Origin: an uncultured Dorea sp.
Lineage (GTDB): Bacteria; Bacillota; Clostridia; Lachnospirales; Lachnospiraceae
Reading direction: 5' to 3'
Length of the DNA stretch: 61,436 bases
NCBI GenBank assembly: GCA_910578455.1
Contig: CAJTQA010000014.1
Coordinates: 1 to 61,436 of the forward strand
A program made the position numbers and the translations under genes. The notes beneath the pieces are model-generated. The model did not search any database. It had not been told where the DNA came from and saw nothing but the letters and a program-made list of their open reading frames with translations. Within the stretch, counting starts at the first letter, position 1. Every line of letters starts with the position of its first letter. Below are positions 27,102-36,541 of the stretch, piece by piece.

Positions 27102-28616
27102 ATGAAACAGTATTTGTTGGGGATTGATATAGGCACGAGCGCCTGCAAGATTGCCGTGTTTGAGGAAAACGGACAGGTGGTTGCCAGCGGGAATCACGAT
27201 TATCAGGTGTATTATCCGAAAGTCGGATGGGCAGAGCAGAATCCGGATGAGTGGTGGGCGGCGGTCTGCAAAGCTGTCCGTGAAACTTTGAAAAAGGGGA
27301 GCATAAAGCCGGAGGATATTGCAGGAGTAGGGATTGACGGACAGAGCTGGTCTGCGATACCTATGGATAAGGACGGAAATGTCCTTGCGAATACTCCCAT
27401 CTGGATGGATACGAGAGCGGCGGATATCTGTAAGGAAGTGGGAGGCAGGATAGGAGAAGACAGCATCTTTGAGGTGTGCGGGAATCCGTTTAAGCCTTCC
27501 TACACGACGCCGAAAATCCTGTGGTATAAAAAGAACATGCCCGAAGTCTACGCACAGACTTATAAAATCCTACAGTCCAACAGCTATATTGCGTACAGGC
27601 TGACAGGCGAGTTTACCCAGGAGCTGTCGCAGGGATACGGACTTCACTGTTTTGACATGAGGAAAGGCGTCTGGGATCTTGATATGTGTAAGGCGCTTGG
27701 CGTTGAGCCGGGGATGCTCCCGGATATCGTTCCATGCCATCAGGTGGTTGGAAAAGTAACGCAGAAAGCGGCGGCAGAATGCGGCCTTACGGAAGGAACT
27801 CCGGTTGTTGCAGGAGCTTTGGACGCGGCATGCGGAACCCTTGGGGCAGGCGTGATACATCCGGGGGAGACGCAGGAGCAGGGCGGACAGGCAGGCGGGA
27901 TGAGCATCTGCCTGGATACGTACAAGGCCGACCCGAGACTGATCTTAAGTTTCCATGCAGCGCCGGGGCAGTGGATCCTTCAGGGTGGAACCGTCGGCGG
28001 CGGCGGGGTGATGCGCTGGCTTGAAAAGGAATTTGCCGATTATGAGAGGATTAAAGGAAAAGAGCTTGGTGTAAGTTCCCTTGAACTTTTCAACGAGATA
28101 GCAGAGAAGGCAGCGCCGGGCAGCGACGGCATGGTATTTTTGCCTTATATGTCCGGGGAGCGTTCGCCGATCTGGGATGAGAATGCCAAGGGAGTGTATT
28201 ACGGGCTGGACTTCAGCAAGACAAAAGGGCATTTCGTGCGCGCCGCTATGGAGGGCGTGGCATTGTCTCTGAGGCATAATATAGAAGTCGCAGAGGCGGC
28301 CGGGGCAACGGCAAAAGAACTCCGGGCGATGGGAGGCTCGGCAAACTCCCTTCTCTGGACGCAGATTAAGGCGGACGTGACCGGAAAGAAGATCATCGTT
28401 CCGTCGTCAGACACCGCAACGACGCTGGGGGCTGTGATGCTGGCAGGCGTGGGTGTCGGGATGTACAAAAGCTTTGAGGAGGCAGTGGAAAAGACGGTAG
28501 TGATCAAACGTGAGCACGAGCCAAATCAGGATAATAAAAAAGTGTATGATGAAAATTATCAGGTTTATCTTCAGTTGTATGAGAATTTAAAAGCAGTTAT
28601 GGGAAGAAAGAGGTAA
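27102..28616 (+). CDS. FGGY-family carbohydrate kinase (XylB-like)
   Basis: This 504-aa kinase has GIDIGTSACKIAV at the N-terminus, GIDGQSW near residue 80, the catalytic Asp in AGALDAACGTLG, and GGSANSLLWTQIKADVTGK in the second domain. The true start is ATG 27102, after TGGAGG. The ORF also opens upstream within the aldolase gene. It is co-transcribed with GatY-like and GatD-like enzymes. It may phosphorylate a polyol before the GatD-like step, or a ketose at C1 before the aldolase. The substrate is not known. Confidence 0.86.
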   Translation: MKQYLLGIDIGTSACKIAVFEENGQVVASGNHDYQVYYPKVGWAEQNPDEWWAAVCKAVRETLKKGSIKPEDIAGVGIDGQSWSAIPMDKDGNVLANTPIWMDTRAADICKEVGGRIGEDSIFEVCGNPFKPSYTTPKILWYKKNMPEVYAQTYKILQSNSYIAYRLTGEFTQELSQGYGLHCFDMRKGVWDLDMCKALGVEPGMLPDIVPCHQVVGKVTQKAAAECGLTEGTPVVAGALDAACGTLGAGVIHPGETQEQGGQAGGMSICLDTYKADPRLILSFHAAPGQWILQGGTVGGGGVMRWLEKEFADYERIKGKELGVSSLELFNEIAEKAAPGSDGMVFLPYMSGERSPIWDENAKGVYYGLDFSKTKGHFVRAAMEGVALSLRHNIEVAEAAGATAKELRAMGGSANSLLWTQIKADVTGKKIIVPSSDTATTLGAVMLAGVGVGMYKSFEEAVEKTVVIKREHEPNQDNKKVYDENYQVYLQLYENLKAVMGRKR

Positions 28617-28622
28617 GGAAAG

Positions 28623-29681
28623 ATGGGCAATATGAAAGCAGGAGTAGTACACGCAAGGGAAGATATCCGGTTTGAGGATATTGAAAAGCCGGTACCAGGC
28701 GAAGGACAGGTACTCATCAAAGTGAAATATACCGGGATCTGCGGCTCCGACGTGCCGAGGGTAAACGCGGACGCATGTCACTTTTTCCCAAATGTATTAG
28801 GGCATGAATTTTCCGGAACAGTAGAAGAGACCGGAAAGGGCGTTGTTTCTTTAAAAGCAGGAGACCGTGTGGCAGGGGTTCCGCTCGTTCCATGCATGAA
28901 ATGTGAGGACTGCCAGAAGGGGAACTATTCTCTTTGCAAACATTACAGCTTTATCGGCTCCAGGGAATTCGGAAGCTTTGCAGAGTATGTGGTAGTTCCG
29001 GAGAAAAATGCGGTGAAGTTTGACGATGAGGTTTCCTTTGAGCAGGGAGCATTTTTCGAGCCTGCGACGGTAGCGCTCCACGGCCTTAAGAGAGTTCCCT
29101 ATGAGGGAGGAAAGACGGTAGCCATATTAGGCGGCGGAACCATCGGCATGTTTGTGATGCAGTGGGCAAAGATCTTTGGGGCGGCAGAGGCGGTCGTATT
29201 CGATATCGAGCCGTCCCGTCTGGAGCTTGGGAAGCGTCTGGGAGCAACGGCGGGGATCAACACGCTGGAAAAAGACTTTATGGATCAGGCGATGGAGCTG
29301 ACAGAAGGCAGAGGATTTGACTATGTGTTCGAGACAGCCGGGAATACAATTACTATGAAAATGGCATTTGAGCTGGCGGCAAATAAAGCAAATGTTTGTT
29401 TTGTGGGAACGCCTACGAAGGATTTGAGCTTTTCTGTAAAAGAGTGGGAGAATATGAACCGCAAGGAGTTTACCCTCACCGGTTCCTGGATGTCTTACAG
29501 CGCGCCGTTCCCGGGACAGGAGTGGAAGGCGGTAGCCCACTACTTTAAGACCGGTGCCCTGAAATTTGACGAGTCATTTATCTATAAAAAGGTGCCGCTT
29601 GCGAAGATTGCGGATGCATTTGAGTGGTATAAGACGCCCGGAACGGTGAAGGGTAAGATCCTGATTGACAGCGAGCAGTAA
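28623..29681 (+). CDS. Zinc-dependent dehydrogenase resembling galactitol-1-phosphate 5-dehydrogenase
   Basis: This 352-aa medium-chain dehydrogenase looks most like GatD: ICGSDVPRVNADACHFFPN, GHEFSG, VPLVPCMKCEDCQKGNYSLC, SFIGSREFGSFAEYVVV and the C-terminal GSWMSYSAPFPGQEWK all recall that enzyme. GatD oxidises galactitol-1-phosphate to tagatose-6-phosphate. With the GatY-like aldolase upstream this suggests a galactitol-type pathway, but with an FGGY kinase instead of a PTS. It starts six bases after the kinase stop and ends the DeoR operon. Oxidation of a free polyol is the alternative. Confidence 0.85.
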   Translation: MGNMKAGVVHAREDIRFEDIEKPVPGEGQVLIKVKYTGICGSDVPRVNADACHFFPNVLGHEFSGTVEETGKGVVSLKAGDRVAGVPLVPCMKCEDCQKGNYSLCKHYSFIGSREFGSFAEYVVVPEKNAVKFDDEVSFEQGAFFEPATVALHGLKRVPYEGGKTVAILGGGTIGMFVMQWAKIFGAAEAVVFDIEPSRLELGKRLGATAGINTLEKDFMDQAMELTEGRGFDYVFETAGNTITMKMAFELAANKANVCFVGTPTKDLSFSVKEWENMNRKEFTLTGSWMSYSAPFPGQEWKAVAHYFKTGALKFDESFIYKKVPLAKIADAFEWYKTPGTVKGKILIDSEQ

Positions 29682-29718
29682 AATAAGGAAAGATATACGG
29701 CCCGAGGATTATTTCTGG

Positions 29719-29772
29719 TTGACAAAGTAATATTGAGGTGGTATCATTTAAGAAACGAGACACGTGCATCGT
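29719..29772 (+). promoter_or_regulatory. Promoter and LacI-type operator of the regulator gene
   Basis: TTGACA (29719-29724), a 17-base spacer and TATCAT (29742-29747) are followed by an 18-bp imperfect dyad, ACGAGACACGTGCATCGT (29755-29772). The same sequence with few changes recurs before the transporter operon (30893-30910). This suggests autoregulation by the LacI-type protein encoded next. Confidence 0.75.
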
Positions 29773-29790
29773 AAATGAGAGGAAGATGGT

Positions 29791-30834
29791 ATGACTCAGG
29801 AAGAATTAGCGAACAAGATAGGAGTCTCCAGAGCAACATTGGACCGGGTTATTAATAACCGGGAGGGGGTAGGCGCGAAAAAAAGGAAAGAGGTTCTGGA
29901 AGCTATAAAGGAGCTGGGCTATAAACCGAATATTACGGGAAAGATGCTGTCCATGCAGAACAGAACCTCTATCGGAATTATTATAGGCGCAGATAAGACT
30001 CCTGAAGATGGGCGTGTATTTGAGATCATATATCAAAGCATGCTGCAATGTTCAGAAGGGCTTGAGACAAGCGGAGTACGTTTTGTTTACCGCCGCATGA
30101 TGTCGGGTGAAGTGGAAGAACAGATCAAGATTATAGAAGAAATGGCAAAAGAAGGCATCAAAGGCATCGCGCTTGCATTTCGGAAAAGGACGAAAAAACT
30201 GTATGATACAATTGCGGAATATCAGAAAAAGGGGATACAGTTCGTTCCGTATTTCAATACGCTGGTTGATCCGGGCACGGATTTAAAGTTTCAGTGCTAT
30301 CTGGAGACGGACCAGGTCAGGGAAGGGCGTATAGCGGCAGGTCTTTTGGCTAAATTCATCGGCGGAAAAGGAAAGGTGGCGCTGATCGGAGGCTTAGAGG
30401 AAAACTATGCACATCAGCTCAGGGTGGATTCGGCATATAGCCTGCTGAATGAAAGATATCCGGAAATTGAAGTGCTGCCTGTATATAGGAATTGCTATCC
30501 GGAAACGGAGGCAGAAAGGCTTTGCAGAGAAATTTTGGATAAGAACCCTGACCTTAGGGGAATGATCGTTAGCTGCGGTTTTTTTGGAACCATCACTTCG
30601 TATATTGAAAAAATAGGGAAAAAGGACCAGATATCTGTAATACTGTTTGATATTACGAAAAAAGCAAAAAAGGACCTGGAAAATGGAAGATGTGAGGCGA
30701 TTATAGGTATTGACCTGAAAAGGCTGGGATATAATACAATAAAAGTCATATACGAATTGGTATTCCGTAATGAGGTTGACAAAGAAAGCTGGGAGATGCC
30801 GCTTCAGATCTTGCTTAAAGAATCAATAGAATAG
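29791..30834 (+). CDS. LacI-type transcriptional regulator
   Basis: This 347-aa protein has an N-terminal LacI helix-turn-helix and hinge helix (TQEELANKIGVSRATLDRVINN, LGYKPN) and a periplasmic-binding-protein-like sensor domain (SIGIIIGADK onward). It probably controls itself and the following transporter/dehydrogenase operon through the dyads at 29755 and 30893. The ligand is expected to be a sugar or polyol, since the sensor belongs to the Peripla_BP fold. Confidence 0.88.
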   Translation: MTQEELANKIGVSRATLDRVINNREGVGAKKRKEVLEAIKELGYKPNITGKMLSMQNRTSIGIIIGADKTPEDGRVFEIIYQSMLQCSEGLETSGVRFVYRRMMSGEVEEQIKIIEEMAKEGIKGIALAFRKRTKKLYDTIAEYQKKGIQFVPYFNTLVDPGTDLKFQCYLETDQVREGRIAAGLLAKFIGGKGKVALIGGLEENYAHQLRVDSAYSLLNERYPEIEVLPVYRNCYPETEAERLCREILDKNPDLRGMIVSCGFFGTITSYIEKIGKKDQISVILFDITKKAKKDLENGRCEAIIGIDLKRLGYNTIKVIYELVFRNEVDKESWEMPLQILLKESIE

Positions 30835-30855
30835 TCAGGCCGGGATTTGGATAAT

Positions 30856-30910
30856 GCTTGCATGTAAGTGCAAGCAATCCTTTTACCGGATTGCGAGACA
30901 CGTACATCGT
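30856..30910 (+). promoter_or_regulatory. Hairpin and second LacI-type operator before the transporter operon
   Basis: GCTTGCA pairs with TGCAAGC (30856-30875) and is followed by AATCCTTTT, a weak terminator or attenuator. The dyad GCGAGACACGTACATCGT (30893-30910) repeats the 29755 operator. TTGCAT with a 17-base-spaced TTTTAC is a possible weak promoter. Confidence 0.6.
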
Positions 30911-30951
30911 AAATGATTGCATAAGTCAAATACAGGAGAGGGGGGATTTGC

Positions 30952-32469
30952 ATGGGAAAAGAAGAGTACCGCCTGGAGATGAAAAACATTACAAAACATT
31001 TTGGAGGCGTTAATGCTCTTGCAGATGTATCTGTTAAAGTTCGCCCAGGAGAAATTCATGCACTGATTGGCGAAAATGGAGCGGGAAAATCCACATTGAT
31101 GAAGATTCTGGCCGGAGCATGCAAAAAGGACGGCGGAGAGATATTTTTGGACGGCAGGCCGGCCGAGATCAATAACCCTAAGGATGCGAAGAATCTAGGG
31201 GTGGCGGTCATTTATCAGGAGTTTATGTTAGTGCCGGATCTGAGCGTGGCTGAGAACGTCTATCTGGATGAACTTGGCTTGAGCTGCTCGATCATAAACT
31301 GGAAAAAAATGAGAAGAAATACAAAAGAGCAGTTAGAGAAACTGGGATTTGCCGATATCAATCCAAATTCGAAGGTGCGGGAATTGAGCGTTGCGTACCA
31401 GCAGATGGTAGAGATATGCAAAAATCTTGTGCATGACTCCAAAATACTGGTCTTGGATGAGCCTACCGCAGTGCTGACATTTACAGAGATTGAAAAACTG
31501 TTTCATGTCCTTAAGAAACTGCGTGCAGATGGGGTAAGCATTATCTATATTTCCCACAGGTTAGACGAGATTTTTGAATTGTCAGACCGCGTCACTGTCT
31601 TAAAGGACGGTAAATATGTAGATACGGCTGAAACGAAGAATATTACAAAAGATCAGCTGGCGGAAATGATGGTCGGCCGTGAGATCGGCCGGATGTTTCC
31701 CGAGAAGAAAGCAGTGATCGGCGAAGATGTCCTGATTGTGGAGGGCTTGAACGCAGGCAAAATGGTGCGAGACGTCAGTTTTCATGTCCGAAGCGGTGAA
31801 ATACTCGGATTCAGCGGCCTGGTCGGTTCCGGGCGCACGGAAACCATGAGAGCTGTTTTTGGAGCAGATAAAAGGGAGTCAGGAAAAATCACTTATCTTG
31901 GAAAAGCTGTTAATTTTAATGACTGCAGGGAGGCTATAGAAAACGAATTTGGGATGCTGCCCGAGAACCGTAAGGAACAGGGGATCCTTCTGGAACAATC
32001 CATCCGCATGAATGCCACATTGACAGTGCTGAATAAAAAGGTTTGCAAATTTGGAGTTATCCGTCACAAAAAAGAGAAAAAATATGTGAAAGAACTGCTG
32101 GAAAGCATCTCAACCAAGTACGGGCGTACGGAAGACCATGCAGACAGCCTTTCTGGCGGAAACCAGCAGAAGCTGGCACTTTCAAAATGGATAGCCGCAG
32201 ACTGCAAATGCATTGTTTTTGACGAGCCGACAAGAGGGGTTGACGTCGGGGCAAAGGTTGAGATATATGAACTTATAACCAGTATAGCGAAAAAGGGCGT
32301 GGCAGTTATTATGATTTCATCAGAAATGCCGGAGATCATAGGACTGTGCGACAGGGTTATGGTGATGCATCAGGGGAAGATAACAGGTGAATTTGAAAAG
32401 GGAGATATTACGGAGAACAACTTGATTAAAGCGGCTATGGAGGTGCAGTCAAATGAAGAAAAAGATTAA
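30952..32469 (+). CDS. Sugar ABC transporter ATP-binding protein (RbsA/MglA type)
   Basis: This 505-aa tandem ABC ATPase has first-domain Walker A GENGAGKST and Walker B ILVLDEPTAVL, second-domain degenerate Walker A GLVGSGRTET, signature LSGGNQQKL and Walker B CIVFDEPTRG. It powers the second CUT2 importer of the window. Its end overlaps the permease gene by 17 bases. The cognate binding protein lies at the far end of the operon (36542). Confidence 0.94.
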   Translation: MGKEEYRLEMKNITKHFGGVNALADVSVKVRPGEIHALIGENGAGKSTLMKILAGACKKDGGEIFLDGRPAEINNPKDAKNLGVAVIYQEFMLVPDLSVAENVYLDELGLSCSIINWKKMRRNTKEQLEKLGFADINPNSKVRELSVAYQQMVEICKNLVHDSKILVLDEPTAVLTFTEIEKLFHVLKKLRADGVSIIYISHRLDEIFELSDRVTVLKDGKYVDTAETKNITKDQLAEMMVGREIGRMFPEKKAVIGEDVLIVEGLNAGKMVRDVSFHVRSGEILGFSGLVGSGRTETMRAVFGADKRESGKITYLGKAVNFNDCREAIENEFGMLPENRKEQGILLEQSIRMNATLTVLNKKVCKFGVIRHKKEKKYVKELLESISTKYGRTEDHADSLSGGNQQKLALSKWIAADCKCIVFDEPTRGVDVGAKVEIYELITSIAKKGVAVIMISSEMPEIIGLCDRVMVMHQGKITGEFEKGDITENNLIKAAMEVQSNEEKD

Positions 32470-33403
32470 TGCGATAGAATTTTTACTTCAGAACAACACA
32501 TATTTTATATTTTTGATTTTGGTGCTTGTCTGTTCAATGCTGTCGGACAGTTTCCTCTCAGTGATGAATATTAAAAATATCGCGCTGCAGCAGTCAGGGC
32601 CGATCTGTATTGTCCTTGGCATGTTATTTGTTATTTTTACAGGAGGAATCGATCTTTCTGTCGGTTCGTTAATGGCGTTAGGGGGAGCGGTTGCCTCATG
32701 GCTGATTGTAAATAAGGACATAAATTTTATACCGGCAGTATTTGCCGCATTATTAGTAGGGCTTTCAGGCGGCATGGTTACAGGCATTCTTGTTGCGTAC
32801 TTCAGATTCCAGGGATTTGTGGCCTCGCTTGCAATTATGACGATGGCACGGGGCATGGCGCTGGTCGTTACAAATGGCAGCCCTATACGGGTAGATGACA
32901 ATACATTGAGCAATTTGGCGTCTCCCCGGTACGGATATCCGATGCTGGTGATAGCGGTCACATTAGTCCTTCTGTTTGTTTTTGTCCAGAAGTACACCTC
33001 ATATGGGCGTATTGTAATTGCCATCGGAAGCAACAGGCAGGCTGTTGAATTAGCCGGGATACGTGTAAAAAGATATCTGACTTCTGTATATATGATATCA
33101 GGGGTATTAAGTGCGCTGTGCGGCTGCTTTGTCGCGGCACGTACATCAACCGGCACAGGAACAATGGGCGAAGGGCAAGAGCTGGACGCGATTGCGGCCT
33201 GTGTGATCGGCGGGGCAAGCCTTGCGGGCGGAAGAGGAGATGTAATAAAGGCTGTAATAGGGGCACTGATATTGGCAAATATTGTTAATATCATGAATTT
33301 GTTAGCAGTACCGGCGTATCCGCAGGATATCATCAAAGGCGGCATCATTATCGCGGCAGTATTACTGCAGATCAGTACTGAAAAGTCGGATAAAGAAGAG
33401 TAA
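32453..33403 (+). CDS. Sugar ABC transporter permease (RbsC type)
   Basis: This 316-aa membrane protein of the ribose-type permease family has about eight to ten spans, the GGIDLSVGSLMALGG motif near residue 65 and GGASLAGGRGD near 260. Its start lies inside the ATPase gene, giving translational coupling. It is followed 30 bases later by the first of two zinc dehydrogenases. Confidence 0.93.
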   Translation: MKKKINAIEFLLQNNTYFIFLILVLVCSMLSDSFLSVMNIKNIALQQSGPICIVLGMLFVIFTGGIDLSVGSLMALGGAVASWLIVNKDINFIPAVFAALLVGLSGGMVTGILVAYFRFQGFVASLAIMTMARGMALVVTNGSPIRVDDNTLSNLASPRYGYPMLVIAVTLVLLFVFVQKYTSYGRIVIAIGSNRQAVELAGIRVKRYLTSVYMISGVLSALCGCFVAARTSTGTGTMGEGQELDAIAACVIGGASLAGGRGDVIKAVIGALILANIVNIMNLLAVPAYPQDIIKGGIIIAAVLLQISTEKSDKEE

Positions 33404-33433
33404 TGAAAACAAACAGAGAAAGGAGCTACACAT

Positions 33434-34504
33434 ATGAAAGCAGCTGTCTTAGTGAAACCGGGTGCTTTGAGCTGCCGGGAGATTCCGGAACCTGCGGCAG
33501 ACGATGAATTTATGGTGGTCGAGGTAAAAGCCTGCGGAATATGCGGCAGTGATGTACGTTATTATAATGGGGAAAACCCCTGGGCGCTACACACATTGGG
33601 AAAGAATATTCCAAATCCGCCTAATATTGTGCTGGGGCATGAATGGGCGGGAATAGTCAAAGAAGTCAAGAACCCGAGATACAGAGAATGGGTTGGGCGA
33701 AGAGTCGCCATTCTCGCTTTTAAATCATGCGGTGTGTGTGATGACTGCAGAAACGGAAATTATCATCTGTGCCGGAAAACAGCCCACATAGGACATGGGG
33801 CAGGCTGGGGTAAGATGGAGTATTACCCTGGCGGCATGGCGGAATTTTGCCAGATATGGAATACGAATGTATGTGAGCTTCCGGATAAAGTATCATTTGA
33901 CGAGGCAACACTGCTGGATCCATTGTCAGTAGCTGTCCACGCGATCAGCCTGTCCGGGATTGAAGGCGGAGACGATGTGCTTGTCCTGGGAACCGGCCCT
34001 GTCGGACTGTGCATCGGACAGGCGGTCCGTGCTTATGGGGCGAATAAGGTCATCTGCACGGATGTCATTGATTATTCCCTGAAACTAGCGAAAGAACTGG
34101 GAATTGATGAGGTCGCAGACATGAAGAAAGAAACGGCGGCAGAAGGATTAAAACGTCAGGGGCTAAAAAAGGTGCGGATTGTCTTTGATACGGTTGGCAC
34201 TGAAGAAACACAGAGAGCGGCACTGAGCGTGCTGAAAGAAAGCGGAACCCTGGTCAATCTTGTAGTGAATAATGTGGAACTGCATTATCAGCTTTTGGAT
34301 ATTGCAGGAGAACGCAGGATTATTTCCTCGGCAAACAATAGGACAGAAGACTTTTTGATGGGGATAAAGCTGATTGAGAATGGAATCGTCAACGCAGGGA
34401 AAATGATCACGCATACATTTTCACTGCAGGACGTGCAGAAAGGATTCGACGTCATGCTGGAAAAAGAAAGAAACCAGGTAATGAAAGTTGTGATCAGACC
34501 GTAG
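33434..34504 (+). CDS. Zinc-dependent sugar/polyol dehydrogenase, first of a tandem pair
   Basis: This 356-aa medium-chain dehydrogenase has GICGSDVRYYNGENPW, GHEW, four structural zinc cysteines (CGVCDDCRNGNYHLC) and a Rossmann GTGPVG near residue 185. It shares the unusual stretches ENPW..HTLGK and GHGAGWGKMEYYPGGMAEF with the next gene, so the two are sister copies with diverged substrate sites. It is part of a transport-dehydrogenase-lactonase operon with no kinase. It would oxidise a secondary alcohol or lactol of the imported compound. Confidence 0.83.
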   Translation: MKAAVLVKPGALSCREIPEPAADDEFMVVEVKACGICGSDVRYYNGENPWALHTLGKNIPNPPNIVLGHEWAGIVKEVKNPRYREWVGRRVAILAFKSCGVCDDCRNGNYHLCRKTAHIGHGAGWGKMEYYPGGMAEFCQIWNTNVCELPDKVSFDEATLLDPLSVAVHAISLSGIEGGDDVLVLGTGPVGLCIGQAVRAYGANKVICTDVIDYSLKLAKELGIDEVADMKKETAAEGLKRQGLKKVRIVFDTVGTEETQRAALSVLKESGTLVNLVVNNVELHYQLLDIAGERRIISSANNRTEDFLMGIKLIENGIVNAGKMITHTFSLQDVQKGFDVMLEKERNQVMKVVIRP

Positions 34505-34519
34505 AAAGGGGGTACATAC

Positions 34520-35587
34520 ATGAAAGCAGTTGTCTTAAAGAAAGATGGGAATATCCATTATATGGATGTGCCTAAGCCGGTTCCCGGGAAAGGAGAAGTC
34601 CTGGTCAGGATAAGGGCATGCGGAATATGCGGAAGCGATCTGCGTTATCTGCAGGGAGAAAATCCATGGTCCGAACAGACATTGGGTAAAAAAAATGAAA
34701 ATCCGGACAATATTATACTGGGACACGAATTTTCCGGTGACGTAGTGGAAATCTCAGATCCGTCAGATGAATACCTCCTTGGGAAGAAAGTTGCGGTTAT
34801 TGTGTACAAGACATGCAAAACCTGTGATTTCTGCCGTCATGGCCGCATGAACCTCTGTAAGGACACAGCCCATATAGGACATGGGGCAGGCTGGGGGGAA
34901 ATGGAGTATTATCCGGGAGGGATGGCGGAATACTGTCAGGTATGGAGTGACAAAGTATATCCGTTTGAGAAGATATCATATGAGGAAGCATCCGCTTTGG
35001 ATTTTGCGGCAGTAGCGCTTGCGTCGGTCCGAAAGGTTCCGAAGGTTTTTGCAGAGGACGCAGCAGTGATCGGCGGCGGCCCCGTAGGGCTGATGATTAT
35101 ACAGCTTCTGAAATTAAACGGTGCAAGACGTGTCTATTGTATTGATGTTTTGGACTATTCATTTAAAGCGGCAAAGGAGTGCGGCGCGGATGAATGTATC
35201 CTGATGAATGAAGACGCAGTTTCTGGAATACTTGAGAGGACGCAAGGCCTGGGGAGCGCTGCTGTATTTGATACGGTGGGAGCGGCGGAGTCTCAAAAGC
35301 TTGCGCTTGGAATCTGCAAGGCTAGAGGAACGGTCGTTAATGTTGCCAGCAATGAAAATACCGTACAGATGCGGCTGTCTGACCTTTACGGAGAAAAAAG
35401 CATCGTATCAGTGGCGAATGCAAAGGATGAATATTTTTATGATTGCTTAAAAATGATGGAAGCAGGAAGAATTGATGTGAAGCCGCTGATTACGGATATA
35501 ATTCCGCTGAGCCAGGTGAAAGACGGATTCGGCCGTCTTATGACGCGCAGTCAGTCGGGAGCCATAAAAGTTATTTTAGTTCCATAG
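34520..35587 (+). CDS. Zinc-dependent sugar/polyol dehydrogenase, second of a tandem pair
   Basis: This 355-aa paralogue of the preceding gene has GICGSDLRYLQGENPW, GHEFSG, the zinc cysteines CKTCDFCRHGRMNLC and the Rossmann GGGPVG. It shares GHGAGWGEMEYYPGGMAEY with its neighbour. Zinc ligands and cofactor motif are intact in both, so both are probably active, on successive intermediates or on two epimers. It lies 15 bases after the first copy and 12 before the amidohydrolase gene. Confidence 0.83.
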   Translation: MKAVVLKKDGNIHYMDVPKPVPGKGEVLVRIRACGICGSDLRYLQGENPWSEQTLGKKNENPDNIILGHEFSGDVVEISDPSDEYLLGKKVAVIVYKTCKTCDFCRHGRMNLCKDTAHIGHGAGWGEMEYYPGGMAEYCQVWSDKVYPFEKISYEEASALDFAAVALASVRKVPKVFAEDAAVIGGGPVGLMIIQLLKLNGARRVYCIDVLDYSFKAAKECGADECILMNEDAVSGILERTQGLGSAAVFDTVGAAESQKLALGICKARGTVVNVASNENTVQMRLSDLYGEKSIVSVANAKDEYFYDCLKMMEAGRIDVKPLITDIIPLSQVKDGFGRLMTRSQSGAIKVILVP

Positions 35588-35599
35588 AGGAGGGCTGTT

Positions 35600-36508
35600 A
35601 TGAAGATTATCGATACACATATTCACTTGTATGATTTCAAAAAAGGAAGACCCGGAGCAGCCCATATGCAGCCGCTTGGTTATGGAAAAGTCCTCCTGGG
35701 TGAAGCGCAGGGGAGAATTGCGCCGCCGTCTTTTGCAGATTGTACAAGCAGCCCGGAAGTTCTCCTGGAATATATGGACTGGTGCAATGTTGAAAAAGGC
35801 ATCGTAATGTCTAATCCATATTACGGCTATTTTAATGAGTATGTAAAAGAGGCCGTGATGAAAAATCCAAAGCGGCTGAAGGGAGTTGCCCTGGTAGACG
35901 TGCTAAAAGGAAGGGATGCGGCAGATGAGCTTGAAAAGATCTATCAGGAGGGTATTTTATTTGGAATGGCTTTCGAAACGGCAAATACCTTTATGGAGAG
36001 GCCCGAATCGCATCTTGGCGACCCGTTTATGGAACCTCTGTGGCAGTGCATGAATGCTTACGGACAGCCGGCATTCATTCATATGTTTACAGAATCTGAT
36101 ATTGAAGATGTAAGTTTCTTGTCAAAAAATTACCCGGAGATCAGATTTATTCTGTGCCATATGGGGGCAGATGCGGTCTGGGGCGCCCACGCCGGCCCGG
36201 ATTGTATGGAAAGACTTTACGAAATCATGGCAGGCAGGGAAAATGTATTTGTCGATTTATCCAGTATACCCGATTACCTGAGTGAATCATATCCTTTTCC
36301 GGGAGCTGTCCGGCGTATACAGGATGCCTGGAATAAAATAGGCGCGCAAAAGATGCTGTGGGCTTCGGACTATCCGGGAATGCTTACACAGGCCACATAT
36401 GACCAGCTGATCAATATAGTTTTAAAAGAATGTCGGGAAATACCGGAAAAAGATAAAGAACTCATTATGGGATTAAATGCAGATCATTTGCTTTTTGAAC
36501 AAAAATAA
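35600..36508 (+). CDS. Amidohydrolase-2 family hydrolase, possible sugar lactonase
   Basis: This 302-aa metal-dependent TIM-barrel hydrolase of the PF04909 type has an N-terminal DTHIHLYD (HxH), a mid-chain PAFIHMF and LCHMGADAVWG histidines, and a late ASDYPG aspartate. Family members hydrolyse lactones or decarboxylate acids. After two dehydrogenases, a lactone-opening role is the simplest reading: aldose or lactol is oxidised to lactone, then hydrolysed to an acid. This is inference; the substrate is not evident. Confidence 0.78.
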   Translation: MKIIDTHIHLYDFKKGRPGAAHMQPLGYGKVLLGEAQGRIAPPSFADCTSSPEVLLEYMDWCNVEKGIVMSNPYYGYFNEYVKEAVMKNPKRLKGVALVDVLKGRDAADELEKIYQEGILFGMAFETANTFMERPESHLGDPFMEPLWQCMNAYGQPAFIHMFTESDIEDVSFLSKNYPEIRFILCHMGADAVWGAHAGPDCMERLYEIMAGRENVFVDLSSIPDYLSESYPFPGAVRRIQDAWNKIGAQKMLWASDYPGMLTQATYDQLINIVLKECREIPEKDKELIMGLNADHLLFEQK

Positions 36509-36541
36509 AACGTAGGTCTTGAAGTAGAAAAGGAGGAAAAT

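Noticed and set aside
32488..33348. Long minus-strand open frame (286 codons) opposite the RbsC-type permease
   Set aside because: It is a shadow of a well-supported permease gene and has no site or recognisable domain.
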